Of a stretch of 11,517 nucleotides of DNA, positions 4,967-11,468 are shown piece after piece. The stretch lies in assembly GCA_022736605.1 (NCBI GenBank), contig DZDB01000056.1, forward strand, positions 1-11,517, written 5' to 3'. Position 1 is the first letter of the stretch. Each line of letters begins with the position of its first letter. The notes under the pieces are model-generated. The model was not told the origin of the DNA, searched no databases, and was given only the letters and a program-made list of their open reading frames with translations. The position numbers and the translations under genes were made by a program. This DNA comes from Sideroxydans lithotrophicus. GTDB taxonomy: Bacteria > Pseudomonadota > Gammaproteobacteria > Burkholderiales > Sulfuriferulaceae.

Positions 4967-5806
4967 ATGCAACGCTGGCTGGTAGCGCTGCTGCTGTGGT
5001 GCTGCGCCGGTTTTGCGCTGGCGCAGGACGTCGGCCTGGTCGCCGTGCCGCCGCTCAAGGCGCCGGTTACCGATCTGACCGGCACGCTGACGCCAGCGCA
5101 AATCAGTGCGCTGGATACGCAGCTTGTGCAGTTCCAGACCCGCAAGGGCAGCCAGATTGCCGTGTTGATCGTGCCCACGACCCAGCCGGAAGCGATCGAG
5201 CAGTATTCGATTCGTGTCACCGACGCGTGGAAACTGGGTCGTAAGGGGATCGATGACGGCGTGCTGCTGCTGATAGCGAAGGACGACCGGGCCATGCGGA
5301 TTGAAGTGGGCTATGGTCTGGAAGGGCCGATTCCCGATGCGATTGCCAAACGCGTGATTGCCGAAACCATTACCCCGTATCTGCAAAAAGGCGATTTTGC
5401 CGGGGGCATTCAGGCCGGTATCGATCAACTCATCAAGCTGGTCGACGGTGAAAAACTGCCGCCGCCCAAGCCGCGTGAATCAGACCAGTCTGGCGACCCG
5501 ATGGGTATGCTGTTCATCCTCGGTGCGGGCGCGATTTTCATTGGCCAGTTCCTGCGTTCAATTTTTGGGCAATTGCCGGGCGCCGGTATTGCCTCGGTAG
5601 TGGTCGGCGGCATTGCCTGGCTGGTGCTGGGTTCGATATTTACCGCGTTGATTGCGGCAGTGGTGGTGTTTCTTGCCGTGTTGTCCGGGATCAATTTCGG
5701 TAGCGGCGGGTTTGGCGGTGGCGGTGGCGGATTAGGCGGTGGCTCGGGTGGTTATGGAGGCGGGGGTGGCGGATTTGGTGGCGGTGGCGCGTCGGCGCGG
5801 TGGTGA
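4967..5806 (+). CDS. YgcG-type TPM-domain membrane protein
   Basis: This 279-residue protein has a Sec signal peptide (1-19, cut after ALA), a TPM domain (about 32-160), two hydrophobic stretches (about 180-198 and 206-240) and a glycine-rich tail (244-275, largely GGFGGGGGG). TPM signatures are VTDLTGTLTPAQISALDTQL (34-53), QIAVLIVPTTQPEAIEQYSIRVTDAW (63-88), GIDDGVLLLIAKDDRAMRIEVGYGLEG (94-120) and IPDAIAKRVI (122-131). TPM domains have been proposed to be phosphatases or photosystem-repair factors; bacterial roles are poorly defined. Architecture matches E. coli YgcG. The ATG follows the lemA TAA directly, so it is likely translated by coupling. The tail is encoded by a near-repetitive G-rich tract (about 5699-5790). 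Confidence 0.93.
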   Translation: MQRWLVALLLWCCAGFALAQDVGLVAVPPLKAPVTDLTGTLTPAQISALDTQLVQFQTRKGSQIAVLIVPTTQPEAIEQYSIRVTDAWKLGRKGIDDGVLLLIAKDDRAMRIEVGYGLEGPIPDAIAKRVIAETITPYLQKGDFAGGIQAGIDQLIKLVDGEKLPPPKPRESDQSGDPMGMLFILGAGAIFIGQFLRSIFGQLPGAGIASVVVGGIAWLVLGSIFTALIAAVVVFLAVLSGINFGSGGFGGGGGGLGGGSGGYGGGGGGFGGGGASARW

Positions 5807-5807
5807 G

Positions 5808-6311
5808 ATGAATCTGAAACGCTATTTAAGCCATTTGCTCTATCCGTCCTGGCGTGTGCGCACGGCGTTCCCGACGCCGACGCTACGCGCCATTGAGTCG
5901 GCGATTCATGCCGCCGAACAGCGCCATGACGGCGAAATTCGGTTTGCCATCGAAGGCGCGCTCGACACGCCGCAGTTATGGCGTGGCACCACTGCGCATG
6001 TCCGCGCCATCGAGGTATTCGCCCACCTGCACGTGTGGGATACCGCAGCCAATAACGGCGTGCTGGTTTATCTGCTACTGGCCGACCGTCAAGTGGAAAT
6101 CGTCGCCGACCGGGGCGTGCATGCCAAAATCGGTGCGGCGGGCTGGGAGGCGGTTTGCCAGCGCATGGAAGACCGGTTGCGCCAGGGTGAGTTCGAAGCT
6201 GCGGCGCTGGAAGGTGTGGCACAGATCGCTGCTTTGATGACGACGCATTACCCAGCCAGCGGCAACAAGACCAACGAGCTGGACAACTGGCCGGTGGTGG
6301 TGCGGCGCTGA
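5808..6311 (+). CDS. Soluble TPM-domain protein
   Basis: This 167-residue protein is a second TPM-domain protein, paired with the membrane-bound one upstream. After a basic N-terminal segment (MNLKRYLSHLLYPSWRVRTAFP) comes the TPM core: LRAIESAIHAAEQRHDGEIRFAIEG (26-50), RAIEVFAHLHVWDTAANNGVLVYLLLADRQVEIVADRGVHAKIG (66-109) and a helical end (GWEAVCQRMEDRLRQGEFE). No signal peptide or membrane segment is evident, so it is probably cytoplasmic or peripheral. I chose the ATG at 5808, one base after the preceding stop (TGAGATG); a longer frame from 5739 would run through the glycine-tail DNA of the upstream gene. LemA plus two TPM proteins is a recurring proteobacterial cluster of unresolved function. 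Confidence 0.9.
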   Translation: MNLKRYLSHLLYPSWRVRTAFPTPTLRAIESAIHAAEQRHDGEIRFAIEGALDTPQLWRGTTAHVRAIEVFAHLHVWDTAANNGVLVYLLLADRQVEIVADRGVHAKIGAAGWEAVCQRMEDRLRQGEFEAAALEGVAQIAALMTTHYPASGNKTNELDNWPVVVRR

Positions 6312-6313
6312 GT

Positions 6314-6333
6314 CCCGGTTAGGTTTAGCCGGG
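6314..6333. terminator. Hairpin between convergent genes
   Basis: CCCGGTTA and TAGCCGGG form an 8-bp stem (with one G-U pair) around a GGTT loop, 2 bases after the plus-strand TPM stop and overlapping the stop of the minus-strand DUF1841 gene. No T-run follows directly on either strand; on the plus strand an 8-base T-run comes 18 bases later (6352-6359). It could act as a shared, possibly inefficient, terminator for the two convergent operons. Confidence 0.4.
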
Positions 6334-6771
6334 CGTGGACTGCCAGCCTGATTTTTTTTCCAGACACGCAAAATACACGGCCAGATCGTACGCCGTTTGC
6401 TGGCGTTGTGACTGCCAGATCATCTCCGCCAGACAATCCATCATTTCGTGCTGCGCGTCCATCGCGTCGCCGGTTTTTGCCAGCAACGCCTGATAATGCG
6501 CGCGGATACCGGCGGGCTGGTCAATGGATAGCTGCTCGGCGATGGCGAGGTGCATGGACAGGTGCAGAAACGGGTTGGTTTCGCCGAATTCGGGCGGATA
6601 ATCACGTTCCTGATAACGCGCTGGCTGGTCGAGCAAGGCATGGTATTCGGGATGCGCCAGCAGCGTTTCCAGCACCGTGGCTTCCAGGCCTTCGAGCGGT
6701 TGCTGGGTGCGGTATTTGCGCCAGGCAGTGAAGAAAAACTGGCGCGCGTCCTGTCGGCTCGGGTTATACAT
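6325..6771 (-). CDS. DUF1841 family protein
   Basis: This 148-residue soluble protein belongs to the DUF1841 family, which has no assigned function. Recognisable parts are the N-terminus MYNPSRQDARQFFFTAWRKY (1-20), ATVLETLLAHPEYHALLD (31-48), the conserved block NPFLHLSMHLAIAEQ (66-80), and the C-terminal helix HEMMDCLAEMIWQSQRQ (108-124). No signal peptide, membrane segment or obvious catalytic motif is seen. The start codon overlaps the end of the upstream FIST gene by 8 bases, so it is the last gene of the minus-strand operon and is probably translated by coupling. Near its end an A8 run in the coding strand (6359-6352) encodes EKK and is a possible slippage site. Confidence 0.88.
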   Translation of the reverse strand: MYNPSRQDARQFFFTAWRKYRTQQPLEGLEATVLETLLAHPEYHALLDQPARYQERDYPPEFGETNPFLHLSMHLAIAEQLSIDQPAGIRAHYQALLAKTGDAMDAQHEMMDCLAEMIWQSQRQQTAYDLAVYFACLEKKSGWQSTPG

Positions 6772-7855
6772 TTTCGGTAAACAGTCCTAATACGCTGGCG
6801 TATTGCAGTAACTGGTTGGCGCTGTTGAGCCAGGCAATTTCGCCGTTGCCATAGCAGCCGATCAGCGGCATGCCAGGATAACGCTGGGTGACCAGATCAA
6901 GATCACGGTCGATGCCATTGTAGAACGACGGGCCGCGTCCCATGGACGAGAACAGCATGCCGAATTGCGGGGTGGCGGCCAGCAGTTGTTCGGTGCGGTC
7001 GAGCGTGACGCGCATGTTGCGCTCGGCGGCGAGCGGCTGACGCAACGCCCAGAACATGTGTTCGCCTGCTTCCAGTCGCGCGGAGAGCGTGACCGAACGG
7101 TCGTCGGGGTTGGTTGAAATCACCTGTACCAGCCGGTAACGGCCTTCAAAAAACGCGGTGGACGGTTCACCGAAGGTCACGGCTGCCATAATCAGATGCA
7201 GTGGAATCCGATCCAGCTCACGTACTTCCAGCGGCAGTTCACGCGCCAGCAGATTTAACGCTGACTGGCGGCCGATACTGAGTAAATCAAAGCCGTTGAC
7301 GCCGCTGATGACAGTGGGTGCGGTGAGTGCGCGGATGCCCTGCGATGCGCCCATCACGCCGTGTGCGCCATGTATCAGCATTTCGCAGCGGCCGCTCGGG
7401 TTAACTTTGCCACTGCTCCACACCTTGTAGGGGCCGTGCCCGGTAGCGTCGCCGGACACCACACCGAAGCGTTCGCCGGGTGCGGCGATCCAGTTGGTAT
7501 CGATGGCATTGGGTGCGGTCAGCGCCAGTATCAAGTCGTCGGTAGCGCAATCGTGCGCGGCGCCCAGACTCAATTTGCCGCCGAATACCATTGCGACGGC
7601 GGCGGGTGAATCCAGCACCCAGTCGTGTTCGGTAAAAATCCCGGCGGCGCTGCAGCCGACTACCTGCATGCACTGGCTTTGACGCGAGGCAGCGAGCAGG
7701 GCGGGTTGTGGATCGTGGGCGAAGTCGCTGGACAGGAACAGCAGCACGCTGTTGGCGTGACTGATCCCGGCGCGCTGCATCGCCTGTGCGACCGCGGATG
7801 CAGCCAGCTCAGGCGTGGCCAGCGCGCCAATCGACAATCCCGTTGCAACGCTCAC
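6764..7855 (-). CDS. FIST-domain signal-sensing protein
   Basis: This 363-residue protein has a FIST_N domain (about 35-210) followed by FIST_C (about 211-345) and no other recognisable domain. FIST domains are proposed small-ligand sensors, often fused to or encoded near kinases, diguanylate cyclases or chemoreceptors. Signatures include SVLLFLSSDFAHDPQPAL (36-53), VVGCSAAGIF (65-74), HGVMGASQGIRAL (165-177) with VNGFD (186-190) nearby, and the C-terminal MPLIGCYGNGEIAWLN (329-344). The GTG at 7855 is chosen because it starts the typical FIST N-terminus (SVATGLS) one base after the nth stop codon, with AGG upstream; an ATG at 7897 in the same frame would add 14 residues inside nth. No signal peptide is seen, so it is cytoplasmic. 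The partner it would signal to is not encoded here. Confidence 0.87.
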   Translation of the reverse strand: MSVATGLSIGALATPELAASAVAQAMQRAGISHANSVLLFLSSDFAHDPQPALLAASRQSQCMQVVGCSAAGIFTEHDWVLDSPAAVAMVFGGKLSLGAAHDCATDDLILALTAPNAIDTNWIAAPGERFGVVSGDATGHGPYKVWSSGKVNPSGRCEMLIHGAHGVMGASQGIRALTAPTVISGVNGFDLLSIGRQSALNLLARELPLEVRELDRIPLHLIMAAVTFGEPSTAFFEGRYRLVQVISTNPDDRSVTLSARLEAGEHMFWALRQPLAAERNMRVTLDRTEQLLAATPQFGMLFSSMGRGPSFYNGIDRDLDLVTQRYPGMPLIGCYGNGEIAWLNSANQLLQYASVLGLFTENV

Positions 7856-7856
7856 A

Positions 7857-8492
7857 TCAGCCTGCCGTTTTCTGCGGGTATTCGCATAGATCGGCAATCA
7901 GGCAATGCGGGCAATCCGGCTTGCGTGCCATACAGGTATAGCGTCCGTGCAAAATCAGCCAGTGGTGGGCGTCGAGCAGGTAATCACGCGGGATATTTTT
8001 CATCAGTTTGCGTTCAACCTCCAGCACGGTTTTGCCCGCTGCCAGCGGGATACGGTTGGCGACGCGAAAGATGTGCGTATCGACTGCCATCACCGGCTCG
8101 CCGAATGCGGTGTTGAGAATGACATTGGCCGTTTTACGCCCGACACCGGGGAGCTGTTCCAGTGCGTCGCGGGCACGCGGCACTTCGCCGCCATGCTGCG
8201 TCAGCAGTGTCTCGCAGGTGGCAATCAGGTGCTTGGCTTTGCTCTTGTACAGGCCAATGCGCTGGATGTAGGGTTCCAGCCCGGCTTGCGTCAGGTCATA
8301 TATCGCTTGCGGGGTATTGGCGTGTTTGTACAGCTCGCGGGTGGCGAGGTTGACGCTTTTATCCGTGGCTTGCGCCGACAATACCACCGCCACCAGCAGT
8401 TCAAATACGCTGGCGTATTCCAGTTCGGTGGTGGGGTGGGGATTGGCGGCCGCGAAACGGCGGAAGATTTCGCGGCGTTTGGCGGCGTTCAT
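7857..8492 (-). CDS. nth: Endonuclease III (DNA glycosylase/AP lyase)
   Basis: Endonuclease III removes oxidised pyrimidines from DNA and cleaves the abasic site by beta-elimination, starting base-excision repair. The 211-residue protein aligns without gaps to E. coli Nth at its key residues: helix-hairpin-helix LPGVGRKTANVIL (114-126) with catalytic Lys120, VDTHIFRVANR (137-147) with catalytic Asp138, and the 4Fe-4S loop Cys187-x6-Cys194-x2-Cys197-x5-Cys203. LLVAVVLSAQATDKSVN (32-48) is the conserved N-terminal helix region. The gene is second in a minus-strand operon, 19 bases after the unknown 138-residue gene and 1 base before the FIST start. No strong Shine-Dalgarno site precedes the ATG. 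Confidence 0.98.
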   Translation of the reverse strand: MNAAKRREIFRRFAAANPHPTTELEYASVFELLVAVVLSAQATDKSVNLATRELYKHANTPQAIYDLTQAGLEPYIQRIGLYKSKAKHLIATCETLLTQHGGEVPRARDALEQLPGVGRKTANVILNTAFGEPVMAVDTHIFRVANRIPLAAGKTVLEVERKLMKNIPRDYLLDAHHWLILHGRYTCMARKPDCPHCLIADLCEYPQKTAG

Positions 8493-8511
8493 GTGACGCT
8501 GCCGGGATGCA

Positions 8512-8928
8512 TCAGGTGTGACGGAACCAGCCGATTTCTGGCACCGAAGGGCGCGGCGTGTTCTTGGCTTCGGTTTCCAGCGCGTGCAGCATATGGTGAT
8601 GGTCGTCGTCGAGCTTGTGCAGTTGCTCGTCGTTGAGCTTGCTCATCAGCGTGCCTTTGATGAAGCCGCCCAGATCAACCAGCGCAGTGCTCCATGCGCC
8701 CTGGCGCAGGTGAAAATCGACGGCCGAATGGTGCCCGAACGGGTAGTGGCTGAATTCCACACCTTTGACGGCCTTCAGATCGGCGTCATTCATGACCATG
8801 CTTTTTGCCCAGTCATACCACCACTTGTAATATTTTTCCTGCATCGCAGGATTGAGGTTATAACGCTCGTAAAAACCGAAGACGCTGACGCGGTTGGTAT
8901 TGCCGCTGAAGGGGAAGTGTCCGGACAT
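8512..8928 (-). CDS. Conserved-looking protein of unknown function, His/Trp/Tyr-rich
   Basis: I do not recognise a family for this 138-residue protein. It is probably real: it has a good ribosome-binding site (AAGAGGAA at 8943-8936, 7 bases before the ATG), heads an operon 19 bases upstream of nth, and has an ordered soluble composition. It lacks a signal peptide and membrane segments. It is rich in aromatic and histidine residues, with clusters YERYNLNPAMQEKYYKWWYDW (20-40, spanning a predicted helix), FSHYPFGHHSAVDFHL (59-74) and LDDDHHHMLHALE (106-118). The His/Asp cluster could bind metal, but that is inference from composition. The name of any DUF family would need a profile search. Confidence 0.75.
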   Translation of the reverse strand: MSGHFPFSGNTNRVSVFGFYERYNLNPAMQEKYYKWWYDWAKSMVMNDADLKAVKGVEFSHYPFGHHSAVDFHLRQGAWSTALVDLGGFIKGTLMSKLNDEQLHKLDDDHHHMLHALETEAKNTPRPSVPEIGWFRHT

Positions 8929-8955
8929 GCCTGTGTTCCTCTTGGATAATCAACA

Positions 8956-8986
8956 AAACCGCTATTTTAAGAACATTCTGCGGTTT
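8956..8986. promoter_or_regulatory. Divergent intergenic region with inverted repeat over a -10 box
   Basis: AAACCGC (8956-8962) and GCGGTTT (8980-8986) form a 7-bp inverted repeat with a 17-base spacer. Between the arms the minus strand reads TAAAAT (8969-8964), five of six bases of a -10 box for the 138-residue/nth operon, at a fitting distance from the start at 8928. No clear -35 box is seen. The arrangement suits an operator for a dimeric regulator controlling one or both divergent operons. Confidence 0.35.
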
Positions 8987-9065
8987 GCGCCAGCCAAACT
9001 ATCTGCATAGGTCAACGGGAATGAATTGCGCTAAACTCACTTTAGCCAATTTGAGAGCCAGTGTG

Positions 9066-9491
9066 ATGAATCAAGACATCTTTGCTGCAAAAAATGAACT
9101 GGAAACGCAACTGTTATGCGCCCTCGACGGCAGTGTTTCCGGCGATGATTTTATGCGCTATCTGCTGGATGCGCAGGTGTTCATGCCGGTAGAAGATGAG
9201 GCGGAACAGATCAAGGGGTTTCAGCGCAGTACGCGGGCGCAACCGCTGGTGCTGAAAGATGAGGCTGGTACACAGGTGCTGGTGCTGTTTACCAGTCCGG
9301 AGCGCGCCAAGGATTTTGTGCAGGATTTTCCGGGTTATGGCGGCGGTTTGCTGACGGAATTCAGCTGGGTGCTGCGCAAGATGGGCGCGCCAGCAGGCAT
9401 TGCGATCAACCCTGGCCTGGAGGCGGGTTTTGATCTGGAGCCGGAAATGGTGGCGGAGCTGATGGCGACGCTGCCACCGGAGACGGCATGA
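9066..9491 (+). CDS. SseB-family protein
   Basis: This predicted 141-residue protein matches the SseB N-terminal domain. Signatures are NELETQLLCALDGSVSGDDFMRYLLDAQVFMPVED (10-44), QPLVLKDEAGTQVLVLFTSPERAKDFVQDFPGYGGGLLTEFSWVLRKM (59-106) and PAGIAINPGLEAGFDLEPE (109-127), which is the typical SseB order of small helices and strands. E. coli SseB is linked to serine tolerance; Salmonella SseB is an unrelated T3SS protein, so no function is assigned. I chose the ATG at 9066; in-frame upstream ATGs (8985, 9021) would add an atypical N-terminus. GAGAG (9053-9057) gives a weak ribosome-binding site. It overlaps the next gene by 4 bases and is first in a three-gene plus-strand operon. Confidence 0.82.
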   Translation: MNQDIFAAKNELETQLLCALDGSVSGDDFMRYLLDAQVFMPVEDEAEQIKGFQRSTRAQPLVLKDEAGTQVLVLFTSPERAKDFVQDFPGYGGGLLTEFSWVLRKMGAPAGIAINPGLEAGFDLEPEMVAELMATLPPETA

Positions 9492-10021
9492 GTACGCGGC
9501 AGATTGGCGAGGTGTACTCGCCCGATCACACGGAATACAGCGAAGCCACGCAGTATTCGTATCACGACGGCGTACACGATCTGGTGCTGTTCTGGCGCGC
9601 GCCCACCGCTGAGGAAATGGCGGGCTTTCGCAGCCAGCCGGTCGAGTTTGCGCTGTATGTGCAGCAGCCAGTGCTGTTTTTGCTGTTTCGCATTGTTGAC
9701 GTCTGTGAGTGGTCGGACGTGGCGTACAACGTGCATCTACTGAGCGAGGTCGTGGTGCCGACCAACCCGCCCGGCGACCGTGCCCGCGTACAACTCACGC
9801 TGGTGGATGCCAGTAACGGCATCGTGCGCGCCAAGCGCGTGGTGGGCATGGGGCCGTCGATGACCCAGGCCATGCGCCACACGCTTGAGGAACAGACCGC
9901 GTTGCCATTTTCGCGCTTTGATTACGAAGCGCTGGTGCAGCAGGCGTATGCGCGCTACCCCGATTCCGACGCCATGCTGAAGGATGCCTGGCTGGCGGAA
10001 TCGGCGGAGAGTGAAAATTGA
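9488..10021 (+). CDS. Conserved-looking protein of unknown function between sseB-like and glcD-like genes
   Basis: I do not recognise this 177-residue protein. It is soluble, with no signal peptide or membrane span, and looks like mixed alpha/beta: an N-terminal half with LVLFWRAPTAEEMAGFRS, FALYVQQPVLFLLFRIVD and LLSEVVVPTNPPGDRARVQLTLVDASNGIVRAKRVVGM, and a helical C-terminus (TQAMRHTLEEQTALPFSRFDYEALVQQAYARYP). It is well supported as a gene: GGAG (9479-9482) lies 5 bases before the ATG, its start overlaps the SseB stop (ATGA) and its stop overlaps the TTG start of the next gene. The tight coupling suggests a shared function with one or both neighbours, which cannot be named from sequence. 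Confidence 0.78.
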   Translation: MSTRQIGEVYSPDHTEYSEATQYSYHDGVHDLVLFWRAPTAEEMAGFRSQPVEFALYVQQPVLFLLFRIVDVCEWSDVAYNVHLLSEVVVPTNPPGDRARVQLTLVDASNGIVRAKRVVGMGPSMTQAMRHTLEEQTALPFSRFDYEALVQQAYARYPDSDAMLKDAWLAESAESEN

Positions 10022-11409
10022 GTACGGCATTGCTGGCCGCTGCGCAGGCGGATTTTGTCACCGCACTCGGCGCGGATCGGGTGTTTACCGATCCCGACAC
10101 CCTGACGCTCTACAGCCACGACGAAACTGCCAAGGCTTGTCGACCCGACGCGGTTCTGTTCCCGGCCAGCCACGCGCACGTTGTGGCGCTGGTGAAAGTG
10201 GCGCTGGCACACCATATTGCACTGGTGCCGCGCGCTGGCGGTTCGGGCAATGTTGGCGGTGCATTGCCGGTGACGGGCAGCGTGGTGGTGAGCTTTGAAT
10301 GCATGCGTCGAATCATCGAATTCAATCCGGCAGATCGTTACATGGTGGTCGAGCCGGGCGTGGTGACGGCCGACATTGACCAGCTGGCGCGCCAGCATGG
10401 CCTGTTTTACCCGCCCGACCCCGGCAGCGCGCCGTATTGCCGTATCGGCGGCAACCTCGCGATGAATGCCGCCGGCCCGCGTGCGGTGAAATACGGCGTG
10501 ACGCGGGACTACGTGCTCGGTCTGCGTGCGGTGACAGGCGCAGGGGCCGAAATCCGCACTGGCTGTCGTACCACCAAGGGTGTGACCGGCTACGACTTGA
10601 CGCGTTTGCTGGTCGGCTCGGAAGGCACGCTGGCGTTGATTACCGAAGCCACGGTAAGGCTGATGCCAGCCCCCGAGGCGCGCGCTACCCTGCGCGTGTG
10701 CTACGCCAGCAACGTGGCGGCGTGCCAGGCAGTGGCGCGTGTCATGCAGCAAGCGGTCATTCCGTGTGCGCTGGAATTCATGGATCAACGCTCGATTGCC
10801 GCGATACAGGCCGCAGGGGCGGCGACTGATTTGCCGCACGGTACACAGGCGCTGTTGATGGTCGAAGCCGATGGTGTGACGACCGATTTGCCGCGCCAGA
10901 TTGCAGCACTGAGTGCAGCCTTGCGCGGTGACGGCATGCTGCAATTGCTGGAAGCTGCCAACGCCAGCGAGGTGGCTGCGCTGTGGCAAGCACGCAAGGC
11001 CTTGTCACATGCGGTGAAGCGCATCGCGCCGTTGAAGATCAACGAAGACGTGGTGGTGCCGGTGTCGCGCCTGGCCGAGCTGGTCGCACACATCGACACG
11101 CTGGCGCTGGATACGGGCTTGCCCGTCGTCAGCTTCGGTCACGCGGGTAATGGCAATTTGCACGTCAATTTCATGGTGGATCCAGCGAATAGCCGGCAAC
11201 TGGAACATGCTCGCGCCAGCTTGCAGTCACTGTTTGCCAAAGTGCTGGCGCTGGGTGGCACGCTTTCGGGTGAACACGGTATTGGTACCGAAAAACGCGA
11301 TTACATGCATCTGGAAGTCGATGCCCAGACGATGGATTTGTTACGTGTAATCAAGGCGCAGTTTGATCCGCAGGGCTTGTTGAATCCTGGCAAGTTGTTG
11401 TCTGCCTGA
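10018..11409 (+). CDS. GlcD/D-lactate-dehydrogenase-type FAD oxidoreductase
   Basis: This 463-residue protein is a VAO/PCMH-fold flavoenzyme that oxidises a D-2-hydroxy acid (D-lactate, glycolate or similar). The FAD-binding PCMH domain occupies about 40-220, with the PP-loop region VPRAGGSGNVGGALPVTG (70-87), GGNLAMNAAGPRAVKYG (144-160) and GYDLTRLLVGSEGTLALITEATVRLMP (191-217). The FAD-linked oxidase C-terminal domain (about 222-461) has LKINEDVVVPVSRL (339-352), the GHAGNGNLHVNF metal/substrate motif (374-385) and SGEHGIGTEKRDYM (417-430). The TTG at 10018 overlaps the previous stop as TTGA and has GGAG 8 bases upstream. glcE and glcF partners do not follow (a tRNA gene does), so a stand-alone D-lactate-dehydrogenase type is more likely than glycolate oxidase. 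The substrate cannot be settled from sequence. Confidence 0.9.
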   Translation: MSTALLAAAQADFVTALGADRVFTDPDTLTLYSHDETAKACRPDAVLFPASHAHVVALVKVALAHHIALVPRAGGSGNVGGALPVTGSVVVSFECMRRIIEFNPADRYMVVEPGVVTADIDQLARQHGLFYPPDPGSAPYCRIGGNLAMNAAGPRAVKYGVTRDYVLGLRAVTGAGAEIRTGCRTTKGVTGYDLTRLLVGSEGTLALITEATVRLMPAPEARATLRVCYASNVAACQAVARVMQQAVIPCALEFMDQRSIAAIQAAGAATDLPHGTQALLMVEADGVTTDLPRQIAALSAALRGDGMLQLLEAANASEVAALWQARKALSHAVKRIAPLKINEDVVVPVSRLAELVAHIDTLALDTGLPVVSFGHAGNGNLHVNFMVDPANSRQLEHARASLQSLFAKVLALGGTLSGEHGIGTEKRDYMHLEVDAQTMDLLRVIKAQFDPQGLLNPGKLLSA

Positions 11410-11428
11410 AAATTGTTCGTTTCAAGTG

Positions 11429-11457
11429 TTTACAAGGTCTGCTGTGACCCATATAAT
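11429..11457 (+). promoter_or_regulatory. Promoter of the tRNA-Ala gene
   Basis: TTTACA (11429-11434, five of six bases of the -35 consensus) and a perfect TATAAT (11452-11457) are exactly 17 bases apart. The start would fall near 11464, just 4-6 bases before the tRNA's 5' end, so little 5' leader would be left for RNase P. The bases after the -10 (GCGCGTC) form a GC-rich discriminator, a feature of stringently controlled stable-RNA promoters. Confidence 0.85.
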
Positions 11458-11468
11458 GCGCGTCTTTC

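Noticed and set aside
4094..5428. A 444-codon open frame on the minus strand
   Set aside because: It lies opposite the UDG-like, LemA and TPM genes, all of which have clear family motifs. The translation is low-complexity and matches no family pattern; long antisense frames are common in GC-rich genes.
9955..10989. A 344-codon open frame on the minus strand
   Set aside because: It is antisense to the FAD oxidoreductase, whose motifs are unmistakable, and its translation is rich in R, H and Q as expected of a shadow frame.
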